In this document: positions 44,561 to 64,000 of the stretch, piece after piece | How positions within the stretch are numbered: position 1 is the first letter of the stretch | Layout of the letters: each line of letters opens with the position of its first letter | DNA from: Eriocheir sinensis | Taxonomy: Eukaryota > Arthropoda > Malacostraca > Decapoda > Varunidae | NCBI RefSeq assembly: GCF_024679095.1 | Contig: NW_026111184.1 | Coordinates: 372,001 to 436,000 of the forward strand | Direction of reading: 5' to 3' | Length of the DNA stretch: 64,000 nucleotides | Notes under the pieces: model-generated | Seen by the model: the letters and a program-made list of their open reading frames with translations, nothing else | Told to the model about the DNA's origin: nothing | The model's database searches: none | Translations under genes and position numbers: made by a program

Positions 44561-47500
44561 TAATTTTATGTGTATTTTTTATATTTATTTTCATACAAAT
44601 TTAAATTATTTTTGTGTATTTTTGTATATAGTTTTATACAAACTTAGGTTATTTTATGAGTATTTTGTATATCTATTTTCATACAAATACACATTCTTTT
44701 ATTGATATTTTGTTTATTTATTTTGACGAGAATTTAAATTATTTAATGTCTATTTTGTATATATATTTATATTCGTATTTACATCATTTCATGTGTATTT
44801 TGTATATATATTTCTTTAGAAATCTACGTTATATTATGTGTATTCGTATATAGATTTTTAAACAAATTTACACTTTTATGTGTATTTTGCATATTTTTTC
44901 CATACAAATTTACCTTATTGTATATGCATTTTGTATATTAATTTTTATACAAATTTAATTATTCTATGTGTATTTTTGTATATGTATTTTTATAAAAATA
45001 TGCTTTATTTTATGGGTATTTTGCATCTTTATTTTCATACAAATTTACGTTATTTTATTGGTATGCTGCTCATTCATTTTGATACGAGTTGACATTATTC
45101 TATGTGTATTTTGTATATATTTTTCAAACAAATTTACGTTATTTTATGTATATTTGTTTATATATTTTGACACAAATTTACAATATTTTATGGGTATTTT
45201 GTATATATATTTCAAAAGAAATATACCTAGTTTTATGTGTATTTTAAATATCTATTTTCATACAAACTCAAATTAACGAATTAACATTATTTAATGTGTA
45301 TTTTGTATATATATTTTTATACGTATTTACATTATTTCAAGTGTATTTTGTATATATATTTCTATAGAAATCTACGTTATTTTATGTGTATTCGTATATA
45401 TATTTTGAAACAAATTTACATGTTTTTTTGTGTATTTTGCATATTTTTTCAATACAAATTTACATTATTGTATGTGCATTTTTTATATTAATTTTAATAC
45501 AAATTTGATTAATCTATGTGTATTTTTGTGTATGTATTTTTATAAAAATATGCTTTATTTTATGGGTATTTTGCATCTTTATTTTCATACAAATTTACAT
45601 TATTTTATTGATATTCTGTGTATTTATTTGGTATGATTTTACACTATTCTATGTGTATTTTGTATATATATTTTATATAAAATGTATTTGTTTTCATTTC
45701 ATACAAATCTACATTATTTTATGTGGTTTTTGTACATGTATTTAAATACAAATTTAACTAGTTATATGTGTATTTTGTATATCTATTTTGTATGTATATT
45801 TTCATAGAAATTTACTCTATTTTATGAGTATTCGTATATATATTTTGATACAAATTTACATTATTGATGTGTATTTTGCATATCTATTTCAATACAAATT
45901 TTCTTTATTGTACGTGCATTTTGTATATTTATTTTAATAAAAATTTAATTATTTTATATGTATTTTTGTATATATATTTTTATGCATATATGCGTTATTA
46001 TATGGATATTTTGCAGCTTTATTTCCATACAAATTTACATTATTTTATTGATATTCTCTATTTATTTTGATACGATTTAACATTATTCTATGTGTATTTT
46101 GTATATATTTTTTATACATATTTACATTATTTAAGGTTTATTTTGTATATATATTTTATCCAAATTTACATTATTTTATATGTATTTGTTTATATATTTT
46201 TATACAAATTTACATTATTTTATATGTATTCTGTATATACATTTTCATAAAAAAATTACGTCATTCTATTGTGTGTATTCGTATATATTTTGAATCAAAT
46301 TTTATACAAATTCATGTTATTTAATGTGTATTTGTATATATATTTTCATACAAATTTATATTATTTTATGTGTATTTTTTCATATATTTCATTACAAATT
46401 TACCTTATTTTATGTTTATTTTGTATATATATTTCATTCAATTTTAAATTATTTTATGTGTATATTTGTATTTGTATTTAGGTTATTTTATGTGTATTTT
46501 GTATATATATTTTCATACAAAATTACATTATTATATTGGTATTTTCTTAATTTAATTCGATACGAATTTAGATTATTTCATAGGTATTTTGTAAACATAT
46601 TTTTATACTCATTTACATTATCTAATGTGTGTTTTGTATATATATTTTTATGCAAATTTATTTTATGTTCATTTTTGTACATATATTTTTATAGAAATAT
46701 GCGTTATTTTATGGATAGTTTTAAATAAATTTACGTTATTTTACGTGCATTTTGTATATTTATATTTATACAAATACACATTCTTTTATTGCTATATTGT
46801 TTGTTTATATTTATACGAATTTACATTATTTTATGTGTATTTTGTATACATTTTTTTATACGTATTTACTTCATTTTATGTGTATTTTGTATATATATTT
46901 TCATAGAAATCTACGTTACTTTATGTGTATTCGTATATATATTTTGAAACAAATTTACATTGTTTTATATGTATTTTGCATATCTATTTCAATACAAATT
47001 TACCTTATTGTTTGTGTTTTTTGTATATTTATTTTAATACAAATTTAATTTTGTGATGTGTTTTTTGGTATATATATTTTTATAAATAAAAAAATGCGTT
47101 ATTTTATGGGTATTTTTATAAATATTTTGATACAAATCTACATTATTTTATGTATTTTGTATATACATTTCAATTCAAATTTAGCTTATTTTATCTGTAT
47201 TTTGTATATCTATTTTCATACGAATTTAATTACTTCTGTGTATTTTTGTATATAGTTTTATACAAATTTGCGTTATTTTATGTGTATTTTGTATATTTAT
47301 ATTTATACAAATACACATTCTTTTACTGGTATTTTGTTTATTTATTTTGATACGAATATACATTATTTTATGTGTATTTTGTATACATTTTCTTATACGT
47401 ATTTACTTCATTTTATGTGTATTTTGTATATTTATTTTTATAGAAATCAACGTTATTTTATGTGTATTCGTATATATATTTTGAAACAAATTTACATTGT

Positions 47501-47927
47501 TTTATATGTATTTTGCATATCTTTTTCAATACAGATTTACCTTATTGTATGTGTATTTTGTATATTTATTTTAATACAAATTAATTTTTTTATGTGTATT
47601 TTGGTATATATATTTTTATAAAAAATGCGTTATTTAATGGGTATTTTGCATCTTTATTTTCATACAAATTTACATTGTTTTATTAATATTCTGTGTATTT
47701 ATTTTGATACGATTTTACATTATTCTATTTGTGTTTTGTATATATTTTTTTATACATATTTACATTATTTAATGTGTATTTTGTATATTTTAAAACAAAT
47801 TTACGTTATTTTATGCGCATCTGTTAAAATATTTTGATACAAATCTACATTATTTTATGTATTTTGTTTATATATTTCAATACAAATTTAGTTTATTTTA
47901 TGTATATTTTGTATATCTATTTTCATT
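44561..47927 (+). repeat. 45-bp satellite, T-rich strand up
   Basis: 44561-45270 matches the 30790-31290 type followed by the 27300-27600 type; at about 45275 (CTCAAATTAACGAATTAACA) the composite sequence resumes, repeating the monomers seen at about 44165-44430. From about 47040 the array resembles 19440-19560 in inverted relation to other parts. It ends near 47927 (TTTTCATTTGTATCAAAATA). Confidence 0.86.
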
Positions 47928-54786
<6,859 letters not shown>

Positions 54787-55268
54787 TTGAATATATAATT
54801 TTATACAAATTCATGGTATTTTATGTGTATTTGTATATATATTTTCATATAAATTTACATTATTTTATGTGTATTTTGTACATATATTTCATTACAAATT
54901 TACCCTATTTTATTTTTATTTTGTATGTGTATTTTGAACATTTATATTTATACCAATACACATTCTTTTATTGGTATTTCGTATATTTATTATGTTTCGA
55001 ATTTACATTATTTTGTGTATTTTGTTTACATTTTTTTATACGTACTTACTTAATTTTATGTGTATTTTGTATATATATTTTTTAAAAAAATCTACGTTAT
55101 TTTACGTGTATTCGTATATATATTTTGAAACAATTTTACATTGTTTTATATGTATTTTTGCATATCTCTTTCAATAGAAGTTTACCTTATTGTATGTGCA
55201 TTTTGTGTATTTATTTCAATACAAATTTAAATATTTTATGTGTATTTTGGTATACATATTTTTATAAG
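54787..55268 (+). repeat. 45-bp satellite, T-rich strand up, short block
   Basis: About ten monomers of the 25380-25860 and 27800-28280 type. Begins after CTATTATTGAATATATAATT and ends at TTTTTATAAGAATAAACAAA. Confidence 0.86.
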
Positions 55269-58200
55269 AATAAACAAAATATCAATAAAATAATGTAAAT
55301 TTGTATGAGAAAACATATACAAGTACATATAAAATAACGCTAATTTTTATAAAAATATATGTCCAAAAATGAACATAAAATAAAGTAACTTTGGATAAAA
55401 ATATATATATACAAAACACACATTAAATAATGTAAATGCGTACGTAAAATAACCTAAATTTGTATAAAACTATATACAAAAATGCACAAAAATAGTTTAA
55501 ATTTGTCTGAAAAGAAATATACAAAATACACATAAAATTCGGTTAATTTGTATTGAAATACATATACAAAATACACATAAAATAATGTAAATTTGAAAGA
55601 AAATATATAAACAAATACACATATAATAACGTAAAATTGTATGAAATATATATACAAAATACACATTAAATAATGTAAATATGTTTAAAAAATATATACA
55701 AAACACAAATAGAATAATGTAAAATCGTATCAAAATATATACACAGAATATTAATAAAATAATGTAAATTTGTATGAAAATTAAGATGCAAAATACCTAT
55801 AAAATAACACATTTTTTATAAAATTATTGATACCAAAATACACATAAAATATTTGAATTTGTATCAAAATAAATATACAAAATGCACATACAATAAGGTA
55901 AATTTGTATTGAAATAGATATGCAAAATACATATAAAATAATGTAAATTTGTTTCAAAATATATATGCGAATACACATAAAATAACGTAGATTTCTATAA
56001 AAATACATATACAAAATACACATAAAATTAAGTAAATACGTATAAAAAAATGTATACAAAATACACATTAAATAATGTAAATTCGTATAAATGTAAATAA
56101 ACAATATACCAATAAAAGAAGTTGTATTTGTATAAATATAAATATACAAAATGCACATAAAATAAGGTAAATTTATATAAAACTATATACATAAAATAAC
56201 GCAAATTTCTATAAAAATATATGTACAAAAGTGAACATTAAAAAAATTTGCATAAAAATTTATTTACAAAACACACATTAGATAATGTAAATGAGTATAA
56301 AAATATGTATACAAAATACCTATGAAATAATCTAAATTCGTATCGAATTAAACTAAGAAATACCAATAAAATAATGTAATTTTGGATGAAAATATATATA
56401 CAAAATACACATAAAATAACCTAAATACAAATACAAATATACACATAAAATAATTTAAAATTGAATGAAATAAATATACAAAATAAACATAAAATAAGGT
56501 AAATTTGTAATGAAATATATGAAAAAATACACAAAAAATAATATAAATTTGTGTGAAACTATATATACAAATACACATTAAATAACATGAATTTGTATAA
56601 AATTTGTATCAAAATATATACTTATACACACAATAAAATAACGTAATTTTTTTATGAAAATGTATATACAAAATACACATAAAATAATTTAAATACGTAG
56701 AAAAATATATATACAGAAAACACATAAAATAATGTAAATATGTATGAAAATATATAAACAAATACACATAAAATAATGTAAATTTGGATAAAATATATAT
56801 ACAAAATGAACATTAAATAATGTAAATATGTATAAAAAAATATATAAAAAAACTCATAGAATAATGTTAAATCGTATCAAAATAAATAAAAAGAATATCA
56901 ATAAAATAATGTAAATTTGTATGAAAATAAAGATGCAAAATATCCATATAATAACGCATATTTGCATAAAAATATATATATACAAAAATACATATAAAAT
57001 AATTAAATTTGTTTTAAAATAAATATACAAAATGCACGTACAATAAAGTAAATTTGTATTGAAATAGATATGCAAAATACACATTAATAATGTAAATTTG
57101 TATCAAAATATATATACGAATACTCATAAAATAGAGTAAATTTCTATGAAAATATACATACAAAATAGATATACAAAATACACATATAACTAGTTAAATT
57201 TGTATTTAAATAAATGTACAAAAAACACATAAAATAATGTAGATTTGTATGAAATGAAAACAAATACATTTTATATAAAATATGTATACAAAATACACAC
57301 AGAATAATGTAAAAACATATCAAAATAAATACACAGAATATCAATAAAATAATGTAAATTTGTATGAAAATAAAGATGCAAAATACCCATAAAATAAAGC
57401 ATATTTTTATAAAAATATATAAAAAAATACACATAGATTAATCAAATTTGTATTAAAATTAATAAACAAAATGCACATACAATAAGGTAAATTTATATTG
57501 AAAAAAATATGCAAAATACACATAAAACAATGTAAATTTGTTTCAAAATATATATACGAATACACATAAAATAACGCAGATTTCTATAGAAATATATATA
57601 CAAAATACACTTGAAATAATGTAAATACGTATAAAAATATATATACAAAATACACATTAAATAATGTTAACTCGTGTCAAAATAAATAAACAAAATATCA
57701 TAAAAAGAATGTGTATTTGTATGAAAATAGATATACAAAATACACATAAAATAACCTAAATTTGAATAAAACTATATACAAAATACACAAAAATAATTTA
57801 AACTTGTATGAAAATAAATATACAAAAAACATATAAAAATAGGTAAATTTGTATTGAAATACATATACAAAATACACTGAAAATAATGTAAATTTGAATG
57901 AAAATATATAAACATATAGACTTAAAATTACGTAAATTTGTATCAAATATATATACAAAAAAAACATTAAATAATGTAAATATGTATAAAAAAATATATA
58001 CAAAACACAAATAAAATAATGTAAAATCGTATCAAAATAAATACAGAAAATATTAATAAAATAATGTAAATTTGTATGAAAATTAAGATGCAAAATACCC
58101 ATAAAATAACGCATTTTTTATAAAAATATATATACGAAAAAACATAAAATATTTGACTTTGTATTAAAATAAATAGATATACAAAATACACATAAAATAA

Positions 58201-58490
58201 GCTAAATTTGAATTGAAATAAACATACAAAATACCTAAAATAATGTAAATTTGTATCAAAATACCTATACAAATACACATATAATAATGTAAATTTGTAT
58301 AAAAATATATAAACAAAATACACATTAAATAATGTAAATACGTATAAAAAAAATGTAAAAAATACACAAATAATCATGTAATTCGTATCAAAATAAATAG
58401 ACAAAATACCAATAAAATAATGTAAATTTCTATGAGAAAACATATACAAAATACACATAAATAACGCAAATATCAATAAAAATATATAAT
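55269..58490 (-). repeat. 45-bp satellite, A-rich strand up
   Basis: Left part of composite copy 4, directly paralogous to 11759-14985. Ends in J1. Confidence 0.88.
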
Positions 58491-58505
58491 ATAATATATT
58501 TTTAT
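58476..58505. repeat. AT-palindromic strand-switch junction, type J1
   Basis: Same junction as 14966-14997, with TA-unit differences in the core; preceded in both by AACGCAAATATCAATAAA. Confidence 0.75.
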
Positions 58506-60398
58506 ACATATATAAAATCTTTAAATTATATTTTTTATATATATTTTATCCAAATTTACGTGATTTTATATGTATTTGTTTATATATTTTCATACAAATT
58601 TACATTATTTTATGTGAGTTTTGTATATGTATTTCAATACAAATTTGCATTACTTGATGTGTATTTTGCATATCTATTTTCAAACAAATTTAAATTATTT
58701 TGGTGTATTTTTGTATATATTTTTATACAAATTTTAGTTATTTTATTTGTTTTTTGTAAATATATTTTCCTACAAATATACATTCTCTTATTGGAATTTT
58801 GTGTATTTAATTTTTTACGAATTTACATTATTTTATGTGTATTTTGTATATATATTTTTCTACGTATTTAAACTATTTTATGTGTATTTTATATATACAT
58901 TTTCATAAAAATTTACGTTATTTTATTGTGTGTATTCGTATATATTTTGAAACAAATTTTATACAAATTCATGTTATTTTATGTGTATTTGTATATATAT
59001 TTTCATATAAATTTATATTATTTTATGTGTATTCTTACATATATTTTATTACAAATTTACCTTATTTTATGTTTATTTTGTATATTTATTTCATTCAATT
59101 TTAAATTATTTAATGTGTATATTTGTATTTGTATTAAGGTTATTTTATGGGTGTTTTCTATATATATTTTCATCCAAAATTACATATATTTCCTAATTTA
59201 ACTCGATACGAGTTTAGATTATTTCATAGGTATTTTGTATACATATTTTTATACTCATTTACATTATCTAATGTGTGTTTTGTATATATTTTTTTATGTA
59301 AACTAATTTTATGTGAATTTTTGTACATATATTTTTATAGAAACTTAAAACGTTATTTTATGTGTATTTTGTATATGTTTTCTCATACAAATTTACATTA
59401 TTTAATTAGTTTTTTGTTTATTTATTTTGATACGAATGACTTGATTATTTGTGTATTTTGTAAATATTTTTTTATACGTATTTACATTACTTAATGTGTA
59501 TTTTGTTTATATAGTTTTTTTAACAAATTTACGTTATTATATGTGTATTTGTTAAAAATATTTTGAAACGAATTTACTTTATTTTATGTATTTTGTATAT
59601 ATATTTCAATTCAAATTTAGCTTATTTTGTGTGTATTTTGTATATCTATTTTCATACAAATTTAATTACTTCTGTGTATTTTTGTAAATAGTTTTATACA
59701 AATTTACGTTATTTTATGTGCATTTTGTATATTTATATTTATACAGATACACATTCTCTTATTGGTATTTTATTTATATTTTACGAATTTACATTATTTT
59801 ATGTGTATTTTGTATACATTTTTGATTCGTATTTACTTAATTTTATTTGTATTTTGTATATATATATTTATAGAAATCTACGTTATTTTATGTGTATTCG
59901 TATATATATTTTGAAACAAATTTACATTGTTTTATATGTATTTTGCATATCTATTTCAATACAAATTTACCTTATTGTATGTGCATTTTGTATATTTATT
60001 TTAATACAAATTCAAATATTTTATGTGTATTTTGGTATATATAATTTTATAAAAAAATGCGTTATTTTATAGGTATTTTGCATCTTAGTTTTCATACAAA
60101 TGTACATTATTTTATTAATATTCTGTATATATTTTGATACGATTTTATATTATACTATTTGTGTTTTGTATATATTTTTTTATACATATTTTCATTATTT
60201 AATGTGTATTTTTATATATATTTTATACAAATTAACGTTATTTTAAGTGTATTTGTTTATATAATTTCATTCAAATTTACATTATTTTAAGTGTATTTTG
60301 TATATGTATTTCAATACAAATTTACCTAATTGTATGTGTATTTTGTATTTTTATTTTCATACAAATTTAAATTACTTTTGTGTTTTTTTGTATATACA
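58491..60398 (+). repeat. 45-bp satellite, T-rich strand up
   Basis: Paralogous to 14986-17030 with the (TA)n site unexpanded (near 59858-59870). A monomer is shortened near 59185-59195 (TTACATATATTTCCTAATTT). Confidence 0.88.
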
Positions 60399-62207
60399 TA
60401 TAGAGTAAATTTCTATGAAAATATATATTCAAAATACATATAAAATTAGGTAAATAAGTATAAAAATATATATATCAAATACACCTAAAAAATTAAAATT
60501 CGTATTAAAATAAAGAAACAAAATTCCCATAAAAGAACGTATATTTGTAGGAAAATAAATATACAAAATACACATAAAATTACGAAAATTTGAATAAAAA
60601 TATATACAAAAAAACAAAAAAATAAATTTCAATTTGTATGAAAATAGATATACAAAATACACATATAATTAGTTAAATTTGTATTTAAATACATGTAGAA
60701 AATACACATAGAATAATGTAAATTAGTATGAAATGAAAACAAATTCACATAAAATAACGTACATTTGTATAAAATAGATATACAAAATATACATAGAATA
60801 ATGTAAAATCGTATCAAAATAAATACACAGAATATCAATAAAATAATGTAATTTTGTATGAAAATAAAGATGCAAAACACCCATAAAATAAAGCATATTT
60901 TTTTAAAAATACATATACAAGAATACACATAGAATAATTAAATTTGTATTAAAATTAATATACAAAATGCACGTACAATAAGGTAAATTTGTATTGAAAA
61001 ATATACAAAATGCACATAAAACAATGTATATTTGTTTCAAAATATATATACGAATACATATAAAATAACGCATATTTCTATAGAAATATATATAGAAAAT
61101 ACACATGAAATGACGTAAATACGTATAAAAATATATATACACAATATACATTAAATAATGTAAATTCGCATCAAAATATATAAACAAAATATCAATAAAA
61201 GAATGGGTATTTGTATGAAAATAGATATACAAAATCCACATAAAATATTGTAAATTTATATAAAACTCTATTCAAAAAATACACAAAAATAATTTAAATT
61301 TGTATAAAAATATATATACAAAATACACATAAAACTAGTTAAATTTCTATTGAAATACATATACAAAATACACATAAAATAATGTAAATTTGAATGAAAA
61401 TATATAAACAAATACACTTAAAATAACGTAAATTTGTATGAAATATATATAGAAAATACACATTAAATAATGTAAATATGTTTAAAAAAATATATACAAA
61501 ACACAAATAGAATAATGTAAAATAGTATCAAAATAAATACACAGAATATTAATAAAATAATGTAAATTTGTATGAAAATAAAGATGCAAAATACCCATAA
61601 AACAACGCATTTTTTATAAAAATATTTATACCAAAATACACATAAAATATTTAAATTTGTATTACAATAAATATACAAAATTCACATTCAGTAATTTAAA
61701 TTTGTATTGAAATAGATATGCAAAATACACATAAAACAATGTAAATTTGTTTAAAATATATACGAATACACATAAAATAACGTTGTTTTGTATAAAATAT
61801 TTATAAAAATATATATACAAAATACACATAAAATGAAGTAAATACGTATAAGAAAATGTATACAAAATACATATAAAATAATGTAAATTCGTATCAAAAT
61901 AAATAAACTAAATGGCAATAAAAGAATGTTTACTTGTATAAATATAAATATACAAAATACACATAAAATAACGTAAAATTAAATAAAACTATATACAAAA
62001 ATAAACAAAAATAATTAAATTTGTATGAAAATAGATATACAAAAGACACATAAAATAAGCTAAATTTGAATTGAAATAAATATAGAAAATACATAAAATA
62101 ATGTAAATTTGTATCAAAATATATTTTCAAATACACATATATTAAAATTAATATACAAAATGCGTATATAATAAGGTAAATTTGTATTGAAAAAATATGC
62201 AACATAC
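60399..62207 (-). repeat. 45-bp satellite, A-rich strand up
   Basis: Paralogous to 17031-18828, without the (TA)n of 17098-17151. Ends at J2 (ACGTTTACTCATAC). Confidence 0.88.
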
Positions 62208-63471
62208 ACGTTTACTCATACAAATTTATATTATTTTATTGGTATTTTGTTTATTTATTTTGATACGAATTACATGATTATATGTGTATTTTGTACATAT
62301 TTTTTTATACGTGTTTACATTATTTAATGTGTATTTTGTTTATATATTTTCATACAAATTTACGTTATTATATGTGTATTTGTATAAATATTTTGATACA
62401 AATTTATTTTATTTCATGTATTTTGTATATATATTTCAATTCAAATTTAGCTTATTTTGTGTGTATTTTGTATTTCATACAAATTTAATCACTTCTGTGT
62501 ATTTTTGTATATAGTTTTATAAATTTACGTTATTTTATGTGTATTTTGTATATTTATATTTATACAAATACACATTCTTTTATTGGTATTTTGTTTATTT
62601 ATTTTGATACGAATTTACATTATTTTATGTGTATTTTGTATACATTTTTTTTATACGTATTTACTTCATTTTATGTGTATTTTGTATATATATTTTTATA
62701 GAAATCTACGTTATTATATGTATATTCGTATATATATTTTGAAACAAATTTACATTGTTTTATATGTATTTTGCATATCTATTTCAATACAAATTTACCT
62801 GATTGTATGTGTTTTCTGTATTATTTATTTTAATACAAATTTAATTTTTTGATGTGTATTTTGGCATATATATTTTTATAAATAAAAAAAAATGCGTTAT
62901 TTTATTGGTATTTTGCTTCTTTATTTTCATACAAATTTACATTATTTAATTAATATTCTGTGTATTTATTTTGATACGATTTTACATTATTCTATTTGTG
63001 TTTTGTACATATTTTTTTATACAAATTTATGTTATTTTAAGTGTACTTGTTTATGTATTTTCATTCAAATTTACATTATTTTATGTGAATTTTGTGTATG
63101 TATTTCAATACAAATTTACCTAATTTTATGTGTATTTTGTATATTTATTTTCATACAAATTTAAAATATTTTTGTGTATTTTTGTATATACTTTGATACA
63201 AATTTAGGTTATTTTATGTGTATTTTATATATCTATTTTCATACAAATACACATTCTTTTATTGATATTTTGTTTATTTTTTTGACGCGAATTTTAAGTG
63301 AATTTGTTTTCATTTCATACAAATTTACATTATTTTTTGTGTATTTTGTACATGTATTTAAATACAAATACAACTAATTATATGTGTATTTTGTATATCT
63401 ATTTTCATACAAATTGAAATTTATTTTTTTGTTTTTTTTGTATATATTTTTATTCAAATTTTCGTAATCTT
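62208..63471 (+). repeat. 45-bp satellite, T-rich strand up
   Basis: Paralogous to 18829-20083. Ends at reversed J3 (TTTTCGTAATCTTATAAAAA). Confidence 0.88.
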
Positions 63472-64000
63472 ATAAAAATGTATATACCAAAATAAACATA
63501 AAATATTTAAATTTGCATTGAAATAAATATACAAAATGCACATACAATAAGGTAAATTTGTATTGAAAGAGATATGCAAAAATACATATAAAACAATGTA
63601 AATTTGTTTCAAAATATATATACGAATACAAATAAAAAAAAGTAGATTTCTATAAAAATATATATACAAAATACACATAAAATTAAGTAAATACGTATAA
63701 AAAAATGTATACAAAATACACATAAAATAATGTAAATTCGAATTAAAAAAAAAAAAAATACCAATAAAAGAATGTGTATTTGGATAAATATAAATATACA
63801 AAATACACATACAAAATAAACATAAAATAAGGTAGATTTGTAAAAAAATATATGTACAAAATACACATAAAATAATGTAAATTTATATAAAAATATATAT
63901 ACAAATACACATAAAATACCATGAATTTGTATAAAATATATATTCAAAATAAATATTAAATAATGTAAAAGCGTATAAAAATATATATACAAATACAGAT
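63472..64000 (-). repeat. 45-bp satellite, A-rich strand up, continues beyond the window
   Basis: Inverted equivalent of the T-rich arm 37763-38357; contains a poly-A stretch at about 63745-63758 inside one monomer. Confidence 0.87.

Larger units (their letters stand above)
38358..46950 (-). repeat. Composite satellite unit, copy 3 (inverted), ~8.6 kb
   Basis: In reverse complement it follows copy 1: J3/right end at 38358, J2 near 39616, the TAGAGTAAATT switch near 41420 and J1 at 43331-43362, then on to about 46950. It is interrupted by a foreign satellite segment at about 44430-45270. Homology to copy 1 ends near 46950-47040. Confidence 0.72.
55269..63471 (+). repeat. Composite satellite unit, copy 4 (direct), ~8.2 kb
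   Basis: Same orientation, same internal switches and same monomer order as copy 1, 43.4-43.5 kb away. The offset shrinks from 43510 to 43388, mostly because copy 1 carries two (TA)n expansions. This is the most complete duplicate in the window. Confidence 0.8.

Overview
The window is a eukaryotic, almost certainly metazoan and probably invertebrate, satellite-DNA region. About 94% of it is one very AT-rich tandem repeat with a monomer of roughly 45 bp. Only two stretches are not satellite, and both are relatively GC-rich cut-and-paste DNA transposons: a P-superfamily derivative at 1444-3716 and a mariner at 32810-34131. The metazoan assignment rests on these two transposon families. No host gene, rRNA, tRNA or CRISPR array is visible, and nothing allows a finer taxonomic placement.

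Satellite. The consensus monomer carries the landmarks ATGTGTATTTTGTATA and ATACAAATTTACATTAT. Adjacent monomers differ clearly, while the same variant types recur every ~0.6-0.75 kb (about 13-16 monomers), so the array has higher-order repeat (HOR) structure. The array also reverses direction repeatedly. I can follow 32 blocks, alternating between T-rich and A-rich on the given strand, from under 100 bp to about 10 kb long. The switch points are not random. The same breakpoint sequences recur at several places, in direct or inverted orientation, so composite units that already contained inversions were copied afterwards. The clearest case is an ~8.2 kb composite at 11759-20083 that recurs directly at 55269-63471, inverted at about 38358-46950, and as an inverted truncated copy at about 22010-25325. 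A second case is the segment 1-1443 plus 3717-4138, which recurs at 7135-8985. Five (TA)n tracts have expanded inside monomers; at least three are short in their paralogous copies.

Transposons. The P-like element (2273 bp, 29-bp terminal inverted repeats, 7-bp duplication ATTTATT) keeps one 370-codon reading frame that matches only the C-terminal part of P/THAP9-type transposases. Its paralogous empty site is present in the same window near 8574-8580, which confirms both the insertion and the 7-bp duplication. The mariner (1322 bp, TA duplication) has an intact 355-residue transposase with a DD34D catalytic triad. Its left terminus lacks 3 bp relative to the right, and the residues around the second aspartate are unusual. 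Inverted satellite arms of ~145 bp flank the mariner together with a (TA)n tract.

The many long open frames rich in Tyr, Ile, Phe, Leu and Cys within the satellite arise because 45 bp is 15 codons and the unit carries few stops. I do not regard them as genes. Block boundaries are read by eye and are good to about 10-20 bp. Paralogous relationships come from visual comparison without computed identities.
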